Below are positions 17,979-27,496 of a DNA stretch of 64,000 nucleotides, piece after piece. The stretch is from positions 3,658,001 through 3,722,000 of the forward strand of contig NZ_CP072203.1 in NCBI RefSeq assembly GCF_017654315.1. The letters are read 5' to 3'. The notes under the pieces are model-generated. The model was not told the origin of the DNA. It worked only from the letters and a program-made list of their open reading frames with translations, and searched no databases. Origin of the DNA: Gordonia polyisoprenivorans (GTDB lineage Bacteria > Actinomycetota > Actinomycetes > Mycobacteriales > Mycobacteriaceae). A program made the position numbers and the translations under genes. Position 1 is the first letter of the stretch; each line of letters opens with the position of its first letter.

Positions 17979-19214
17979 TCAGGCGCCGACAGTGCGGCGA
18001 GTGCCGTGTTCACCCCTCCAGACCGCGACGACCAGCGTGACGAAACAGATCGTGGCGCCCGCCACCACGGCGACGAGCGCCGTGATGCCGGCGTCGGCGC
18101 CGTGTCCCACGAGCGAACCGGCAACGGCACCGACGACGAATTGCAGCGCACCCAGCAGTGCCGCTGCCGCGCCGGCCCGTTCGGGATGTCGTTGCAGTGC
18201 CAGCGCGGTGACACTGGGGCCGATGATGCCCCAGGACGAGGCGATCAGGGCGAATCCGAGCAGGAGCGGGATCAGTGAGCTGCCGGCGCCGGCGACGATC
18301 ATCGCCACCGAGGCGACGATCAATACTCCCGCACCGCAGGCGATCTGACGGACGGGATCGGCGAACCGCACCCACCGTGCACACGCCATCAGGCACAGCC
18401 CGTTGATCGCGAACACCGCGGAGAACACCGCGGGCGGGCACCCGTGCACGACCTGCAGCGCGAACGGCGAGCCGGTGATGTAAGCGAACAGCGCCCCGAA
18501 TCCCGCTGCGCCCGTACCGATCACGAGAAGGAATCGCAGGTCACCGAACAAGACCCGGTAGGAGGCGAAGGCGCCACCCAGGCCACCGCCGGTTCGGCGA
18601 TCCGCGGGTAGGGACTCGCCGACCCAGGCCGCCGTCGAGATCACGAGCAGCGCGCCGATCACTGCCAGCACGGCGAAGACCGTCCGCCACGTGCCGACCA
18701 CGAGGATCGCGCTGCCCAGCAGCGGGGCGACGACCGGACCGAGGCCGACGACCACGGTCAGGACGGCGAAGACCGACACCAACCGCGGACCACTACAGCG
18801 ATCGCGCACCACTGCGCGGGCGATCACCACACCTGCCGAGCCACCCAGCGCCTGCAGCAGCCGACAGACGACGAGTATCGCCACGGTGGGTGCAAAGGCG
18901 CACGCGACCGAGGCGGCGGTGAACAGCACCAGACCGACGAGCAGAGGTCGGCGACGACCGAACCGGTCCGAGAGCGGGCCCATGACGAGCTGACCGAGGC
19001 CGAGTCCGATCATCGACACCACCAGGGTGGCCTGCACCCCGGCCGGTGTCGTCGACAGATCCGTGGCCGCCTCGGGCAGGGCGGGCAGATAGAGATCGGT
19101 GGAGATCGGTCCGAACGCCGACAATGCGCCCAGGACCACGAGCAGACGGCCACGCACACCCGAGGTGTCCGGGATTCCGTCGGTTCCCGCCGTCGACCTC
19201 CCGGTGCCTGCCAT
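17979..19214 (-). CDS. Bcr/CflA-type MFS drug exporter
   Basis: A 411-aa major facilitator with twelve predicted membrane helices. Motif A is GPLSDRFGRRRPLL between helices 2 and 3, and the N-terminal signature DLYLPALPEAATDL is typical of the Bcr/CflA (DHA1) drug:proton antiporters. Helix 5 carries the antiporter motif (LVSVFAVLTVVVGLGPVVAPLLG region). The ATG at 19214 was chosen because residues upstream are arginine-rich and non-conserved; its ribosome site is weak. It stands apart from the SMR pair by 128 bp on the same strand, so both could respond to the same stress, but no regulator lies nearby. Confidence 0.87.
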   Translation of the reverse strand: MAGTGRSTAGTDGIPDTSGVRGRLLVVLGALSAFGPISTDLYLPALPEAATDLSTTPAGVQATLVVSMIGLGLGQLVMGPLSDRFGRRRPLLVGLVLFTAASVACAFAPTVAILVVCRLLQALGGSAGVVIARAVVRDRCSGPRLVSVFAVLTVVVGLGPVVAPLLGSAILVVGTWRTVFAVLAVIGALLVISTAAWVGESLPADRRTGGGLGGAFASYRVLFGDLRFLLVIGTGAAGFGALFAYITGSPFALQVVHGCPPAVFSAVFAINGLCLMACARWVRFADPVRQIACGAGVLIVASVAMIVAGAGSSLIPLLLGFALIASSWGIIGPSVTALALQRHPERAGAAAALLGALQFVVGAVAGSLVGHGADAGITALVAVVAGATICFVTLVVAVWRGEHGTRRTVGA

Positions 19215-19307
19215 GAAACTCACTGTAGGAGCGAAGCAGATCACCCGGAAACCGAGTGCCTCCGACCCCGCGTCATCGACGCCAACGTCAATACCCGCTT
19301 TACTGGT

Positions 19308-19826
19308 GTGGTGACTCTTGCTCTCCGGACTCCCGGAAACCCGCGTCGGACGACGGTTCTGGTGACGATCGCGGCAGCGATGGTCATCGCCTGGTCGATC
19401 GCCGCACCGCATGCCCTCGCCGACGCGGGAACAGGAGGCCTCGATCCCGTCCTCGGCACCGCATACGCGCAGGCGTCGGCGGCAGCACGCGCCGACGACG
19501 TCCCTCTACACATCACCTCCGGTGCGCGGACACCGGCCCAGCAGCAACAACTGTGGGATGAGGCGATCGCCACCTACGGCAGCCCGGCGCAGGCTCGCCG
19601 GTGGGTGTTGCCGCCGTCGGAGTCGACGCATGTCGGGGGTCACGCCATCGACGTCGGGCCGCAGGCCGGCGCCCGGTGGCTGCAGGTCAACGGTTTCCGG
19701 TGGGGCCTGTGCCGCACCTTCGACAACGAGTGGTGGCACTTCGAGGTCGCGACCGTCCCGGGCGCACCGTGCCCACCCCTGTGGCCGGATGCGGCCGCAC
19801 GGGTCGACGCGCATCGGGGTGCATGA
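19308..19826 (+). CDS. Secreted M15-family D,D-carboxypeptidase (VanY type)
   Basis: A 172-aa exported peptidase. The N-terminus has a basic region, a hydrophobic core (about 18-32) and an Ala-rich cleavage site near APHALADA. The catalytic domain carries the zinc ligands in STHVGGHAIDVG (SxHxxGxAxD) and EWWHFE, plus the conserved ITSGARTPAQQQQLWDEA. Enzymes of this type trim the terminal D-Ala of peptidoglycan stem peptides in the cell wall. Two adjacent GTG codons (19308, 19311) can both start it. Its stop overlaps a possible ATG of the next frame, but the next gene probably starts 45 bp further on. Confidence 0.87.
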   Translation: MVTLALRTPGNPRRTTVLVTIAAAMVIAWSIAAPHALADAGTGGLDPVLGTAYAQASAAARADDVPLHITSGARTPAQQQQLWDEAIATYGSPAQARRWVLPPSESTHVGGHAIDVGPQAGARWLQVNGFRWGLCRTFDNEWWHFEVATVPGAPCPPLWPDAAARVDAHRGA

Positions 19827-19870
19827 TCATGGCGGCCTCGTCACCGCCCGGGGTTTGCGACGATGGACAG

Positions 19871-20425
19871 ATGTCAGAGCTGACGTATGAGGAGTTCGGC
19901 CGCCGCTTCTTCGAGGTGGCCGTCACCGAGAAACGGGTGGGGAGCGCCTTCTCGGCGATCACCGGCGACTCGTTCGACGTGGGGCCGATCCCGTCGGGGC
20001 CCGGCGGGATCGCCAAGGTCCAAGCCCGCGTCAGCATCGACGAGCCACAGATCATCCGCGACATCTCCGAGCTGATCACCTTCACCGTGCGTATTCCGCT
20101 GTCGATCCGGCTTCTGGTCGATCTCAAGGTCGATCGCATCCGCTACGACGTCGACGGGTCGGTGCGGCTCGCACTCACCGCCCGAGCGGTCGAACCCCTG
20201 CAGCTCCACATCGACGTCACCCCGCCACGCCCCGTGGATGTGACCGTGGGCGTCGCCTCCCGCAATCTGCGGGGCGAGATCATCCGGCTCGTCGCGCAGG
20301 TCGACGACGAGATCAAGCGCTTCATCGCCCGAGATGTGGCCGCCCGGATCGAGGATCCGGAGGTCACCAGCGCTCGGATCATCGACGTGGAGGCCGAACT
20401 CGGCCGGGCGTTCGAATCCATGTGA
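19871..20425 (+). CDS. Conserved hypothetical protein
   Basis: A 184-aa soluble protein that I do not recognise. It begins MSELTYEEFGRRFFEVAVTE, has a beta-rich middle with alternating hydrophobic residues (FTVRIPLSIRLLVDLKVDRI, RLALTARAVEPLQLHIDVTP) and ends in a helix-rich part (EIIRLVAQVDDEIKRFIARD). The middle resembles a lipid-binding or immunoglobulin-like beta sandwich, but that is only an impression. There is no signal peptide or membrane segment. An upstream ATG at 19823 overlapping the peptidase stop would add 16 residues. A near-perfect 16-bp duplication follows its stop. Confidence 0.7.
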   Translation: MSELTYEEFGRRFFEVAVTEKRVGSAFSAITGDSFDVGPIPSGPGGIAKVQARVSIDEPQIIRDISELITFTVRIPLSIRLLVDLKVDRIRYDVDGSVRLALTARAVEPLQLHIDVTPPRPVDVTVGVASRNLRGEIIRLVAQVDDEIKRFIARDVAARIEDPEVTSARIIDVEAELGRAFESM

Positions 20426-20426
20426 G

Positions 20427-20458
20427 GTGCAATCCATCTGGCGTGCAAGCCATCTGGG
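20427..20458. repeat. Two 16-bp tandem copies just after a stop codon
   Basis: GTGCAATCCATCTGGC is followed directly by GTGCAAGCCATCTGGG (14 of 16 identical). The array starts 2 bp after the TGA at 20423-20425. Confidence 0.8.
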
Positions 20459-20506
20459 CGCAATCGGTGTCCGAGACCGGGAACATGCACCGGTGGTGAA
20501 CGACCC

Positions 20507-20545
20507 GAGCCCCGTTCCCCGGTGCGATACCGGGAAGCGGGGCTC
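20507..20545. terminator. Strong hairpin terminator between convergent genes
   Basis: GAGCCCCG pairs with CGGGGCTC, and the inner TTCCC pairs with GGGAA around a short loop. It lies between the end of the hypothetical gene and the end of icd and can serve both strands. Confidence 0.8.
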
Positions 20546-20571
20546 GTCAGGTCGTGACCGGTCGTGAGGCC

Positions 20572-22809
20572 TCAGCCGCGCACGGACTCCAGAGCCGAGT
20601 TCAGTGTGGCGCTCGGGCGCATCACCTTGTCGGTGAGGTCGTTGTCGGGGGCGTAGTAGCCGCCGATGTCGACCGCGGTGCCCTGGGCGTCATTGAGCTC
20701 GGTGACGATGGTCTGCTCGTTCTCCTCGAGCGTCTTGGCAAGCGGCGCAAAGTATTTCGCCAGCTCCGCGTCGTCGGTCTGCTCCGCCAGTGCCTTCGCC
20801 CAGTACAGCGCGAGGTAGAACTGGCTACCGCGGTTGTCGAGTTCACCGGTGCTGCGGGAGGGACCCTTGTTGTTCTCCAACAACTTGCCGGTCGCGGCGT
20901 CGAGCGCCTTGGCCAGCACCTCCGCCTTCGGGTTGTCGTTCTTGCGGCCGAGATCCTCGAGACTCACCGCAAGCGCCAGGAACTCGCCGAGCGAATCCCA
21001 CCGCAGGTGGTTCTCCTCGATCAGCTGCTTGACGTGCTTGGGCGCCGAGCCACCCGCACCGGTCTCGTAGAGCCCGCCGCCGGCCATCAACGGCACGATC
21101 GAGAGCATCTTGGCGCTCGTACCGAGCTCCAGGATCGGGAAGAGGTCGGTGAGGTAGTCCCGCAGGATGTTGCCGGTCGCGGAGATGGTGTCGAGGCCGC
21201 GGATCAGACGTTCCATCGTGTATCGGATGGCCCGCACCTGCGACATGATCTGGATGTCGAGGCCCTCGGTGTCGTGATCCTTCAGGTAGGTGTGCACCTT
21301 GGTGATCAGTTCGTTCTCGTGCGGACGGTAGGGATCGAGCCAGAAGACCACCGGCATACCGGATTCCCGGCAACGGGTGACGGCGAGCTTGACCCAGTCG
21401 CGGATCGGCGCGTCCTTGACGATGCACATGCGGAAGATGTCGCCCTCTTCGACGTCCTGCGACAGCAGCACCTCGCCGGTTGCGAGATCGGTGATGTTGG
21501 CGACGCCGTCGGTCGGTATCTCGAAGGTCTTGTCGTGCGACCCGTACTCCTCGGCCTTCTGCGCCATAAGACCGACGTTGGGCACGGTGCCCATGGTGGT
21601 GGGATCGAACTGCCCGTTGGTCTTACAGAAGTTGATCATCTCCTGATAGATGCGGGAGAAGGTCGACTCGGGATTGACGGCCTTGGTGTCCTTGGGCCGG
21701 CCGTCGGCGCCGTACATCTTGCCGCCGGCGCGGATCATGGCGGGCATGGACGCATCGACGATGACGTCGCTGGGGGAGTGGAAGTTGGAGATGCCGCGCG
21801 CCGAGTCGACCATCGCGAGCTCCGGGCGATGCTCGTGGCAGGCGTGCAGATCGTCGATGATCTCTTCCTTCTTCGACGCCGGCAACGACTCGATCTTCGA
21901 ATACAGATCGGAGAGGCCGTTGTTGACGTTGACACCCAGCTCGTCGAAGAGCTCGCCGTGCTTGGCGAACGCCTCCTTGTAGAAGGTGCGCACCGCGTGA
22001 CCGAACACGATCGGGTGACTGACTCGCATCATGGTGGCCTTGACGTGCAGGGAGAACATGACGCCGGTCTTGTAGGCGTCCTCCATCTGCTCCTCGTAGA
22101 ACTCGATGAGCGCCTTCTTGCTCATGAACATGCTGTCGATGACGTCACCGGCGTCGAGATGCACCTTCGGCTTGAGCACGATCGTCTCGCCGGCGGCGGT
22201 GATCAGCTCCATCTTCACGTCGCGGTCGGCATCGAGGGTCATCGACTTCTCGCCGTGATAGAAGTCGCCGTGGCGCATGTGCGCCACGTGCGTGCGCGAG
22301 GCCATCGACCACTCGCCCATGCTGTGCGGATGCTTGCGCGCGTACTCCTTGACCGCCTTCGGTGCCCTGCGGTCCGAGTTACCTTCGCGCAGAACGGGAT
22401 TGACCGCACTGCCGAGGCACTTGGTGTAGCGGTCCCGGATCGCGTGCTCTTCGTCGGTCTTCGGGTTCCCCGGGAAGTCGGGGATCTTGTAGCCCTTGTC
22501 CTGCAGTTCCTTGATGGCGGCGGTCAGCTGCGGCACCGACGCGCTGATGTTGGGGAGCTTGATGATGTTGGTGTCGGGATCCTGGGTCAGCTTGCCGAGT
22601 TCGGCGAGGTTGTCGGGAACCTTCTGTTCGTCGGTCAGGTAATCGGAGAACTCGGCCAGCACGCGGGCGGCAACGGAGATGTCGGAGGTCTCGACGTTGA
22701 TGTCGGCGGCGTCGGCGAATGTCCTGATGATCGGGAGAAAAGCGTGCGTCGCCAGCATGGGCGCTTCATCGGTCAGCGTGTAGATGATGGTCGGTTTCTC
22801 CGCGCTCAT
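20572..22809 (-). CDS. icd: NADP-dependent isocitrate dehydrogenase, monomeric type
   Basis: A 745-aa enzyme of the TCA cycle that oxidises isocitrate to 2-oxoglutarate with NADP+ and Mn2+/Mg2+. Length and sequence fit the monomeric class of actinobacteria (start [20 protein letters not shown]; also [30 protein letters not shown] region; [15 protein letters not shown] substrate-binding segment; [20 protein letters not shown]). This class folds like a fused dimer and is unrelated in length to the 400-aa dimeric enzyme. The ATG is followed by SAEKP. It is a single-gene unit with a strong terminator behind it. It is highly expressed in relatives, and the codon use here is strongly GC-ending. Confidence 0.96.
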   Translation of the reverse strand: MSAEKPTIIYTLTDEAPMLATHAFLPIIRTFADAADINVETSDISVAARVLAEFSDYLTDEQKVPDNLAELGKLTQDPDTNIIKLPNISASVPQLTAAIKELQDKGYKIPDFPGNPKTDEEHAIRDRYTKCLGSAVNPVLREGNSDRRAPKAVKEYARKHPHSMGEWSMASRTHVAHMRHGDFYHGEKSMTLDADRDVKMELITAAGETIVLKPKVHLDAGDVIDSMFMSKKALIEFYEEQMEDAYKTGVMFSLHVKATMMRVSHPIVFGHAVRTFYKEAFAKHGELFDELGVNVNNGLSDLYSKIESLPASKKEEIIDDLHACHEHRPELAMVDSARGISNFHSPSDVIVDASMPAMIRAGGKMYGADGRPKDTKAVNPESTFSRIYQEMINFCKTNGQFDPTTMGTVPNVGLMAQKAEEYGSHDKTFEIPTDGVANITDLATGEVLLSQDVEEGDIFRMCIVKDAPIRDWVKLAVTRCRESGMPVVFWLDPYRPHENELITKVHTYLKDHDTEGLDIQIMSQVRAIRYTMERLIRGLDTISATGNILRDYLTDLFPILELGTSAKMLSIVPLMAGGGLYETGAGGSAPKHVKQLIEENHLRWDSLGEFLALAVSLEDLGRKNDNPKAEVLAKALDAATGKLLENNKGPSRSTGELDNRGSQFYLALYWAKALAEQTDDAELAKYFAPLAKTLEENEQTIVTELNDAQGTAVDIGGYYAPDNDLTDKVMRPSATLNSALESVRG

Positions 22810-23055
22810 ATCTGCCTTACTCTCCAGTCGTGGTCACGCAGCGCCCGGATTCGTGTTGTCCGGGCGGTACCAGTATCGCGGGCGGGCGACATCGGCGCGT
22901 GTTGACGCGTTCGGTGCAGCCACGGTGCCCACGGCCCTCGGGTCCGGGCCAGTTCCGAGCTTACGACCCCGGCCCGGGTTACCGTCACGTCACAGGCGAA
23001 CGCACCATGCGACGAGAATCACACGACCTGCTGACTTCACGGAGGAGTGAAACCG

Positions 23056-23868
23056 ATGACCGACGCCGATCGGCCCCGCGACGTCTACACCCATGGGCAC
23101 GCGTCGGTGGTGGTGTCCAGCCACGCGGCCCGCACCGCGGCGAGTTCGGCCGCCTACCTGATACCGCTCCTGCGGCCCGGGCTCGACCTGCTCGACGTCG
23201 GGTGCGGACCGGGCAGCATCACCGTCGATCTGGCCGAACTCGTGGCCCCCGGACGTGTTCGCGGCGTCGAGATCACCGACGCGCCGCTGGGTCGGGCACG
23301 CGAGCTCGCGACCGAGCGCGGCGTGGCGGTCGAGTTCGCGGTGGACGACGCGTACCGGCTCTCCGACGCCGACGACAGCGTCGACGTCGCACACGCCCAC
23401 CAGGTTCTGCAGCATGTGTCCGATCCGGTCGCAGTGCTGCGGGAGATGCGTCGGGTCACCCGGCCGGGCGGGGTGGTGGCCGTCCGCGACGCCGACTACG
23501 CGGGGTTTCACTGGTGGCCGGCCGACGAACGCCTCGATGCCTGGCTCGATCTCTACTGCGCCGTGGCCCACGGCAACGGCGCCGAGCCCGACGCCGGTCG
23601 ACACCTGCTCGCGTGGGTCCACGAAGCGGGTTTCACCGAGGTCACGCCGTCGGCGTCGGTGTGGTGCTATGCCACTCCTGCCGAACGGGCGAGCTGGGGC
23701 GAGATGTGGGCGCAGCGAATCCACTCCGATGTCGGGCGGATGGCCGTCGAGCGTGGGTTGGCCACCCCGTCGGACCTCGACGAGATCGCCGCGGCCTGGC
23801 TGCAGTGGGCGGCGCACCCCGACGGTTGGCTCGTCATCCCGCACGGGGAGATCCTCGCCCGCGCCTGA
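23056..23868 (+). CDS. Class I SAM-dependent methyltransferase
   Basis: A 270-aa methyltransferase. Motif I is LLDVGCGPGSITVDL, motif II the acidic residue in VRGVEITD, and the post-motif VAHAHQVLQHVSDPVAVLRE with RVTRPGGVVAVRDADY is typical of the UbiE/Methyltransf_11 group. The C-terminal 120 residues (YAGFHWWPADERLDAWLDLY onward) form the substrate cap. Enzymes with this architecture methylate small molecules or quinone precursors; the substrate here is unknown. The ATG was chosen over a GTG nine bases upstream because GGAGGA sits at the right distance. The last base of its stop begins a 12-bp duplication. Confidence 0.88.
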   Translation: MTDADRPRDVYTHGHASVVVSSHAARTAASSAAYLIPLLRPGLDLLDVGCGPGSITVDLAELVAPGRVRGVEITDAPLGRARELATERGVAVEFAVDDAYRLSDADDSVDVAHAHQVLQHVSDPVAVLREMRRVTRPGGVVAVRDADYAGFHWWPADERLDAWLDLYCAVAHGNGAEPDAGRHLLAWVHEAGFTEVTPSASVWCYATPAERASWGEMWAQRIHSDVGRMAVERGLATPSDLDEIAAAWLQWAAHPDGWLVIPHGEILARA

Positions 23869-23891
23869 GCTCCCGGACAAGCTCCCGGACA
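23868..23891. repeat. Perfect 12-bp tandem duplication at a stop codon
   Basis: AGCTCCCGGACA is present twice head to tail, starting at the last base of the methyltransferase TGA. Confidence 0.85.
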
Positions 23892-23915
23892 CCGCGACTG
23901 CGCCGGCCCCGGGCG

Positions 23916-25016
23916 TCAGAGCATCGCGGCGACCTCGTCGGCGATCGCCAGGCACGAGGTCAGGCCGGGTGATTCGATTCCGAACAGGTTGATCAGGCCG
24001 GGCACACCGTGGTCGGCTGCGGACTGGAACACGAAATCCCCGGCAGCGTGGCCGGGCCCGGTGACCTTGGGTCGGATACCGCAGTAGTCCGGTTGAAGTG
24101 CACCGTCGGCGAGTTCGGGCCAGTACCGGCGTATCGCGCTCTCGAACTCACCGACCCGCGTCGCATCGACGCCGTAGTCGACCTCGTCGATCCATTCGAC
24201 GTCGGGCCCGAACCGGGCCCGGCCACCGAGATCGAGCGTGAGATGTACGCCGAGACCGCCGTCCACCGGAACCGGGTAGATGAGTCTGCCGAGCGGCACC
24301 GACCCGTGTGCCAGCGAGTAATAGCTGCCCTTCGCGAGATACCTCGCCGGCACGAACTCCTGCGCGAAACCGGTCAGTGATGCGGCGACGTCCCACGCGC
24401 GCAGCCCCGCGCAATTCACGACCGCATCGCAGCGCACGTCGCCGGATCCGTCGATGTCCAGCGACAGCGAGCCGTCGGCGCCGATCGATCCGGCGAGCAC
24501 CGGGCTGTGGACCACCACCGTCGCACCGGCCTGCTCGGCGTCGATGCGCAACGCCCGCATGAGTCCGTGGGCGTCGACGATCCCGGTGGACGGAGAGAGG
24601 AGACCGGCGCACGCATGGAGGGCGGGCTCGAGATCGGCGAGTTCGGAGCCGTCGACGCGACGCAGGTCGGTGACACCGTTGGCGTACGCCTGTGCGGCGA
24701 TCCGTTGCAGCTCCGGCTCCTGGTCCGCAGTGGTCGCCACGATCAGCTTGCCGAGCCGCTCATGTGCCACGCCCCGATCCCGGCAGTATCGGTAGAGCGC
24801 ATCGCGACCGGCCACGCACCAGCGGGCCTTGCGGGTTCCGGTGGGGTAGTAGATGCCGGCGTGGATGACCTCGGAGTTGCGCGAACTGGTCTGTGTCCCA
24901 ATCGAATCCTCGGCCTCGAAGACCACCACGTCGCGACCTGCGAGGGCGAGGCGGCGGGCCACCGCCAGTCCCACCACCCCGGCGCCGATGACCGCGCAGT
25001 CGATCCGTTCGGTCAC
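23916..25016 (-). CDS. FAD-dependent oxidoreductase, L-2-hydroxyglutarate oxidase-like
   Basis: A 366-aa flavoenzyme of the DAO fold. The dinucleotide-binding motif is CAVIGAGVVGLAVARRLALA. SSRNSEVIHAGIYYPTGTRK and LGKLIVATTADQEPELQRI are characteristic of the LhgO/L2HGDH branch, which oxidises L-2-hydroxyglutarate to 2-oxoglutarate, often passing electrons to the membrane. The C-terminus has GIRPKVTGPGHAAGDFVFQS and a conserved GLINLFGIESPGLTSCLAIA. It removes a toxic side product of central metabolism. It is followed on the same strand by nothing and preceded by the dodecin gene, which starts downstream of its 5' end and is separately placed. Closely related glycerol-3-phosphate or sarcosine oxidase activities cannot be fully excluded. 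Confidence 0.82.
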   Translation of the reverse strand: MTERIDCAVIGAGVVGLAVARRLALAGRDVVVFEAEDSIGTQTSSRNSEVIHAGIYYPTGTRKARWCVAGRDALYRYCRDRGVAHERLGKLIVATTADQEPELQRIAAQAYANGVTDLRRVDGSELADLEPALHACAGLLSPSTGIVDAHGLMRALRIDAEQAGATVVVHSPVLAGSIGADGSLSLDIDGSGDVRCDAVVNCAGLRAWDVAASLTGFAQEFVPARYLAKGSYYSLAHGSVPLGRLIYPVPVDGGLGVHLTLDLGGRARFGPDVEWIDEVDYGVDATRVGEFESAIRRYWPELADGALQPDYCGIRPKVTGPGHAAGDFVFQSAADHGVPGLINLFGIESPGLTSCLAIADEVAAML

Positions 25017-25032
25017 CGGTGCGCAGCCGAAC

Positions 25033-25248
25033 TCAGTCGGCGTCGTCGATGCGGAAGCCGACCTTCAGCGTCACCTGCGTGTGCGCGACCGCACCGTCGA
25101 CGACATGTCCACGGGTGTCGACGACCTCGAACCATTCGACGTTGCGGGTCGTCTGCGACACCCGGGCGATGGCGTTGGCGATCGCCGCGTCCGAACCCTC
25201 CGACGAGGAACCGACAACTTCGACGACGCGATATGTGTGCTCACTCAT
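25033..25248 (-). CDS. Dodecin-family flavin-binding protein
   Basis: A 71-aa protein matching dodecin over its full length (MSEHTYRVVEVVGSSSEGSD, ARVSQTTRNVEWFEVVDTRG, LKVGFRIDD). Dodecins assemble as dodecamers that store flavins or CoA and protect the cell from free flavin. The tryptophan that stacks on flavin is present in VEWFEV. The short gene is 16 bp upstream of the LhgO-like flavoenzyme on the same strand and is probably co-transcribed with it. A broken flavin-dependent reductase gene lies divergently. Confidence 0.9.
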   Translation of the reverse strand: MSEHTYRVVEVVGSSSEGSDAAIANAIARVSQTTRNVEWFEVVDTRGHVVDGAVAHTQVTLKVGFRIDDAD

Positions 25249-25363
25249 GGCCCGATTCTGGCACGGCTGGGTGTCGCGGTGATCGGACTCGGCCGATCCG
25301 GGGCGATCCGGTGTGCCGGGTAGGGTTCTGCTGACCGTGCCGACGCCCGCAAAGGATGTAGTG

Positions 25364-26443
25364 ATGACCGACCTCGGCAGCCCGCTGAGCTTTTCCCACG
25401 GCCCATCGTGGAAGAACCGGCTCGCGCTGGCGCCACTGACCAATCTGCAGAGCAACGACGACGGGACCCTGTCCGACGACGAATTCCGTTGGCTGGTGCG
25501 GCGTGCCGACGGCGGATTCGGGATGGTCATGACGTGCGCCGCCTACGTCAGCAGTGACGGGCAATCGTTTCCCGGCCAGCTCGGGGTCTCCGACGACGCC
25601 CACCTGCCCGGGCTGACGCGGCTGGCCGCGGCGATCTCCGACGCCGGCGCGGTGGCATCGATTCAGTTGCAGCACGGTGGGCGCCGCGCGGACCCGGCGC
25701 TGTCGGGACTACCGGCCGTCGCGCCGTGGGACGACTCCGAGAAGGGCGCCTCCGCGCTGTCGACCGACGGTGTCGAACGGATCGTCGGTGACTTCGTCTC
25801 CGCAGCGGTCCGCGCCGAGCGCGCCGGATTCCACGGCGCCGAAATCCATGGCGCACACGGCTATCTCCTCGCGCAGTTCCTCGACTCCCGCCACAACGAG
25901 CGGACCGATCGCTACGGCGGCGGCGCGTCGAACCGTTTCCGGATCATCCACGAGATCATCGACGGCATCCGCGCGGCCACCGGGCCGGATTTCCAACTCG
26001 GACTGCGGCTCTAGCCTGAGCGCTACGGCATCGTTCTCGACGAGTCACGGGCGCTGGCCGGTGAGGTCCTCGCCGATGGCGCGCTCGACTACCTCGACAT
26101 GTCGCTCTGGGACGCATTCAAACACCCCTACGAGCCTCATCATCAGGATCGCCGACTGATCGACCACTTCACCGACCTCGACCGCGGCTCCACCCGACTC
26201 GGGGTGGCCGGGAAGATCCTCGATGCCGCCGGCGCGAGCGAATGCCTCTCCCGTGGAGCCGATTTCGTCCTGATCGGTACCGGCGCGATCCTGCATCACG
26301 ATTTCGCACGCCAGGCCATCGCCGACGCCGACTACCGCGCGGTGTCGACGCCGGTGCACGTCGACCATCTGACGGCGGAATCGGTCGGTCCGCGATTCGT
26401 CGACTACCTCGCCGATCGCTGGGACGACTTCGTCATCCGGTAG
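25364..26443 (+). pseudogene. Old-yellow-enzyme NADH:flavin oxidoreductase interrupted by an amber codon
   Basis: The frame encodes a normal-length (about 359 codons) OYE-family FMN enzyme except for TAG at 26012-26014. Before the stop are the substrate/FMN regions (NRLALAPLTNLQS, IQLQHGGRRADPAL, GAEIHGAHGYLLAQFLDSRH, ERTDRYGG). The same frame continues after it with PERYGI, YLDMSLWDAFK and GADFVLIGTGAILHHDF. Relatives read GLRLSPERYG here, so a TCG serine codon has probably become TAG by one change. Translation would end at residue 216, losing the FMN phosphate-binding half of the barrel. An AAAGGA site precedes the ATG. Readthrough or a sequencing error are alternatives. Confidence 0.85.
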
Positions 26444-26459
26444 CCGTCATCCGGTAGCC
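26432..26459. repeat. Perfect 14-bp tandem duplication at a stop codon
   Basis: GTCATCCGGTAGCC is present twice head to tail. The first copy holds the TAG stop of the OYE frame. The second, with the following GCGGGCTACCG, can form a 7-bp hairpin between the two convergent genes. Confidence 0.85.
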
Positions 26460-26464
26460 GCGGG

Positions 26465-27496
26465 CTACCGAGTCCTGAGCAGATGGTGATCGTCGCGAAG
26501 CCATCGGGCGAATCCGTCGCCGTCCATCTCGGTGGCGTGCAGACGGGGGAGCGCGTGACGGTTGTCGCCGTCGGTCGCGGGCATCGACACGCTCGTGCAG
26601 CCGACGGCGATCCCACTGTCGCGCACGATATCCCGCGCGCTCGCGTCGAGTCGGCCGAACGGATAGGCGAAGTGGGCCGCCGGACCGCCACGGAGTTCTT
26701 CCACCATCCGGTGACCGCCGGTGATCTGTGCGTGCTGACGGGACGGGTCGGCGTCGGTGAGCGAGACGTGGTCGAGGGTATGGCTACCGAGGCCGATCAG
26801 GGGATGGGCGGCGAGTTCGGCGAGTTGTTCGGCGGTGACCGGCAGACGTGCGGCGACCGGTGGCTGCACCGGCGCCCCGGACCACTGCAGAAGGGCGTCG
26901 ACCGCATCGTCCTGTGCTGCGGGCTCGAGAAGCACGATCGCATCCCACAGCGTGCGGAACAGCTTTTGCCGCGCGGTCACCGGCGGGGCGGCGTCGGCCC
27001 GCCAACCCTCGAGTCGTGCTGCGTCGTCCGGACTCTCGTTCACGACGAAGCACCGGGGTGCGCCGCCGAAGGTCCATCGCAATTGTTCGGGTAGCGCGGG
27101 TGGATCGAGGATGGCGCGCTGCAGTGCGTCCCACCAGAATTCGCGTGTACGACCCACGGCGTTGCCGACCACGAAGATCGTCGCCGGGATCTCGAACCGC
27201 TCGAGGATCGGCAGGGCCGCGGTGAGGTTGTCGGCGTATCCGTCGTCGAAGGTCACCGCGAGGCGCGCGCCGTCGGCAGTGTAGGCGCGGTCGTCGGCAA
27301 AGGCGTCGAGCCCGACCGGCGCGCGCGCAGCCGCCAAGACCGCCATGTGTTCGGCAAAGGACTTGGGGGAGACACAGATCGCCCACGGATCGCACCGCTG
27401 CACGCAGACGCAGTGGTACATCAGGATGCCACCCCGCCGACGATGCCGTCGGACCCGGGAGCGCAGCACCCCGAGCGCGGCCCTACTTCTCGACAT
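26465..27496 (-). CDS. Polysaccharide deacetylase-family protein (NodB domain)
   Basis: A 343-aa protein with a NodB-type fold. After a basic N-terminus, GGILMYHCVCV is the usual entry strand. The catalytic metal-binding aspartates are in LAVTFDDGYADNLTAALPIL, the H-x-x-x-H motif is in GLGSHTLDHVSLT, and HFAYPFGRLD supplies the last conserved motif. There is no clear signal peptide, so it may act on cytosolic or lipid-linked glycans. The ATG lies 14 bp inside the end of the upstream methyltransferase gene, so both are in one operon under the iron-box promoter. N-deacetylation of a sugar is expected; the substrate is unknown. Confidence 0.85.
   Translation of the reverse strand: MSRSRAALGVLRSRVRRHRRRGGILMYHCVCVQRCDPWAICVSPKSFAEHMAVLAAARAPVGLDAFADDRAYTADGARLAVTFDDGYADNLTAALPILERFEIPATIFVVGNAVGRTREFWWDALQRAILDPPALPEQLRWTFGGAPRCFVVNESPDDAARLEGWRADAAPPVTARQKLFRTLWDAIVLLEPAAQDDAVDALLQWSGAPVQPPVAARLPVTAEQLAELAAHPLIGLGSHTLDHVSLTDADPSRQHAQITGGHRMVEELRGGPAAHFAYPFGRLDASARDIVRDSGIAVGCTSVSMPATDGDNRHALPRLHATEMDGDGFARWLRDDHHLLRTR

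Noticed and set aside
20554..22905. Very long open frame antisense to icd
   Set aside because: It mirrors the codon pattern of icd on the other strand and has no conserved motif; GC-rich genes commonly give such shadow frames.
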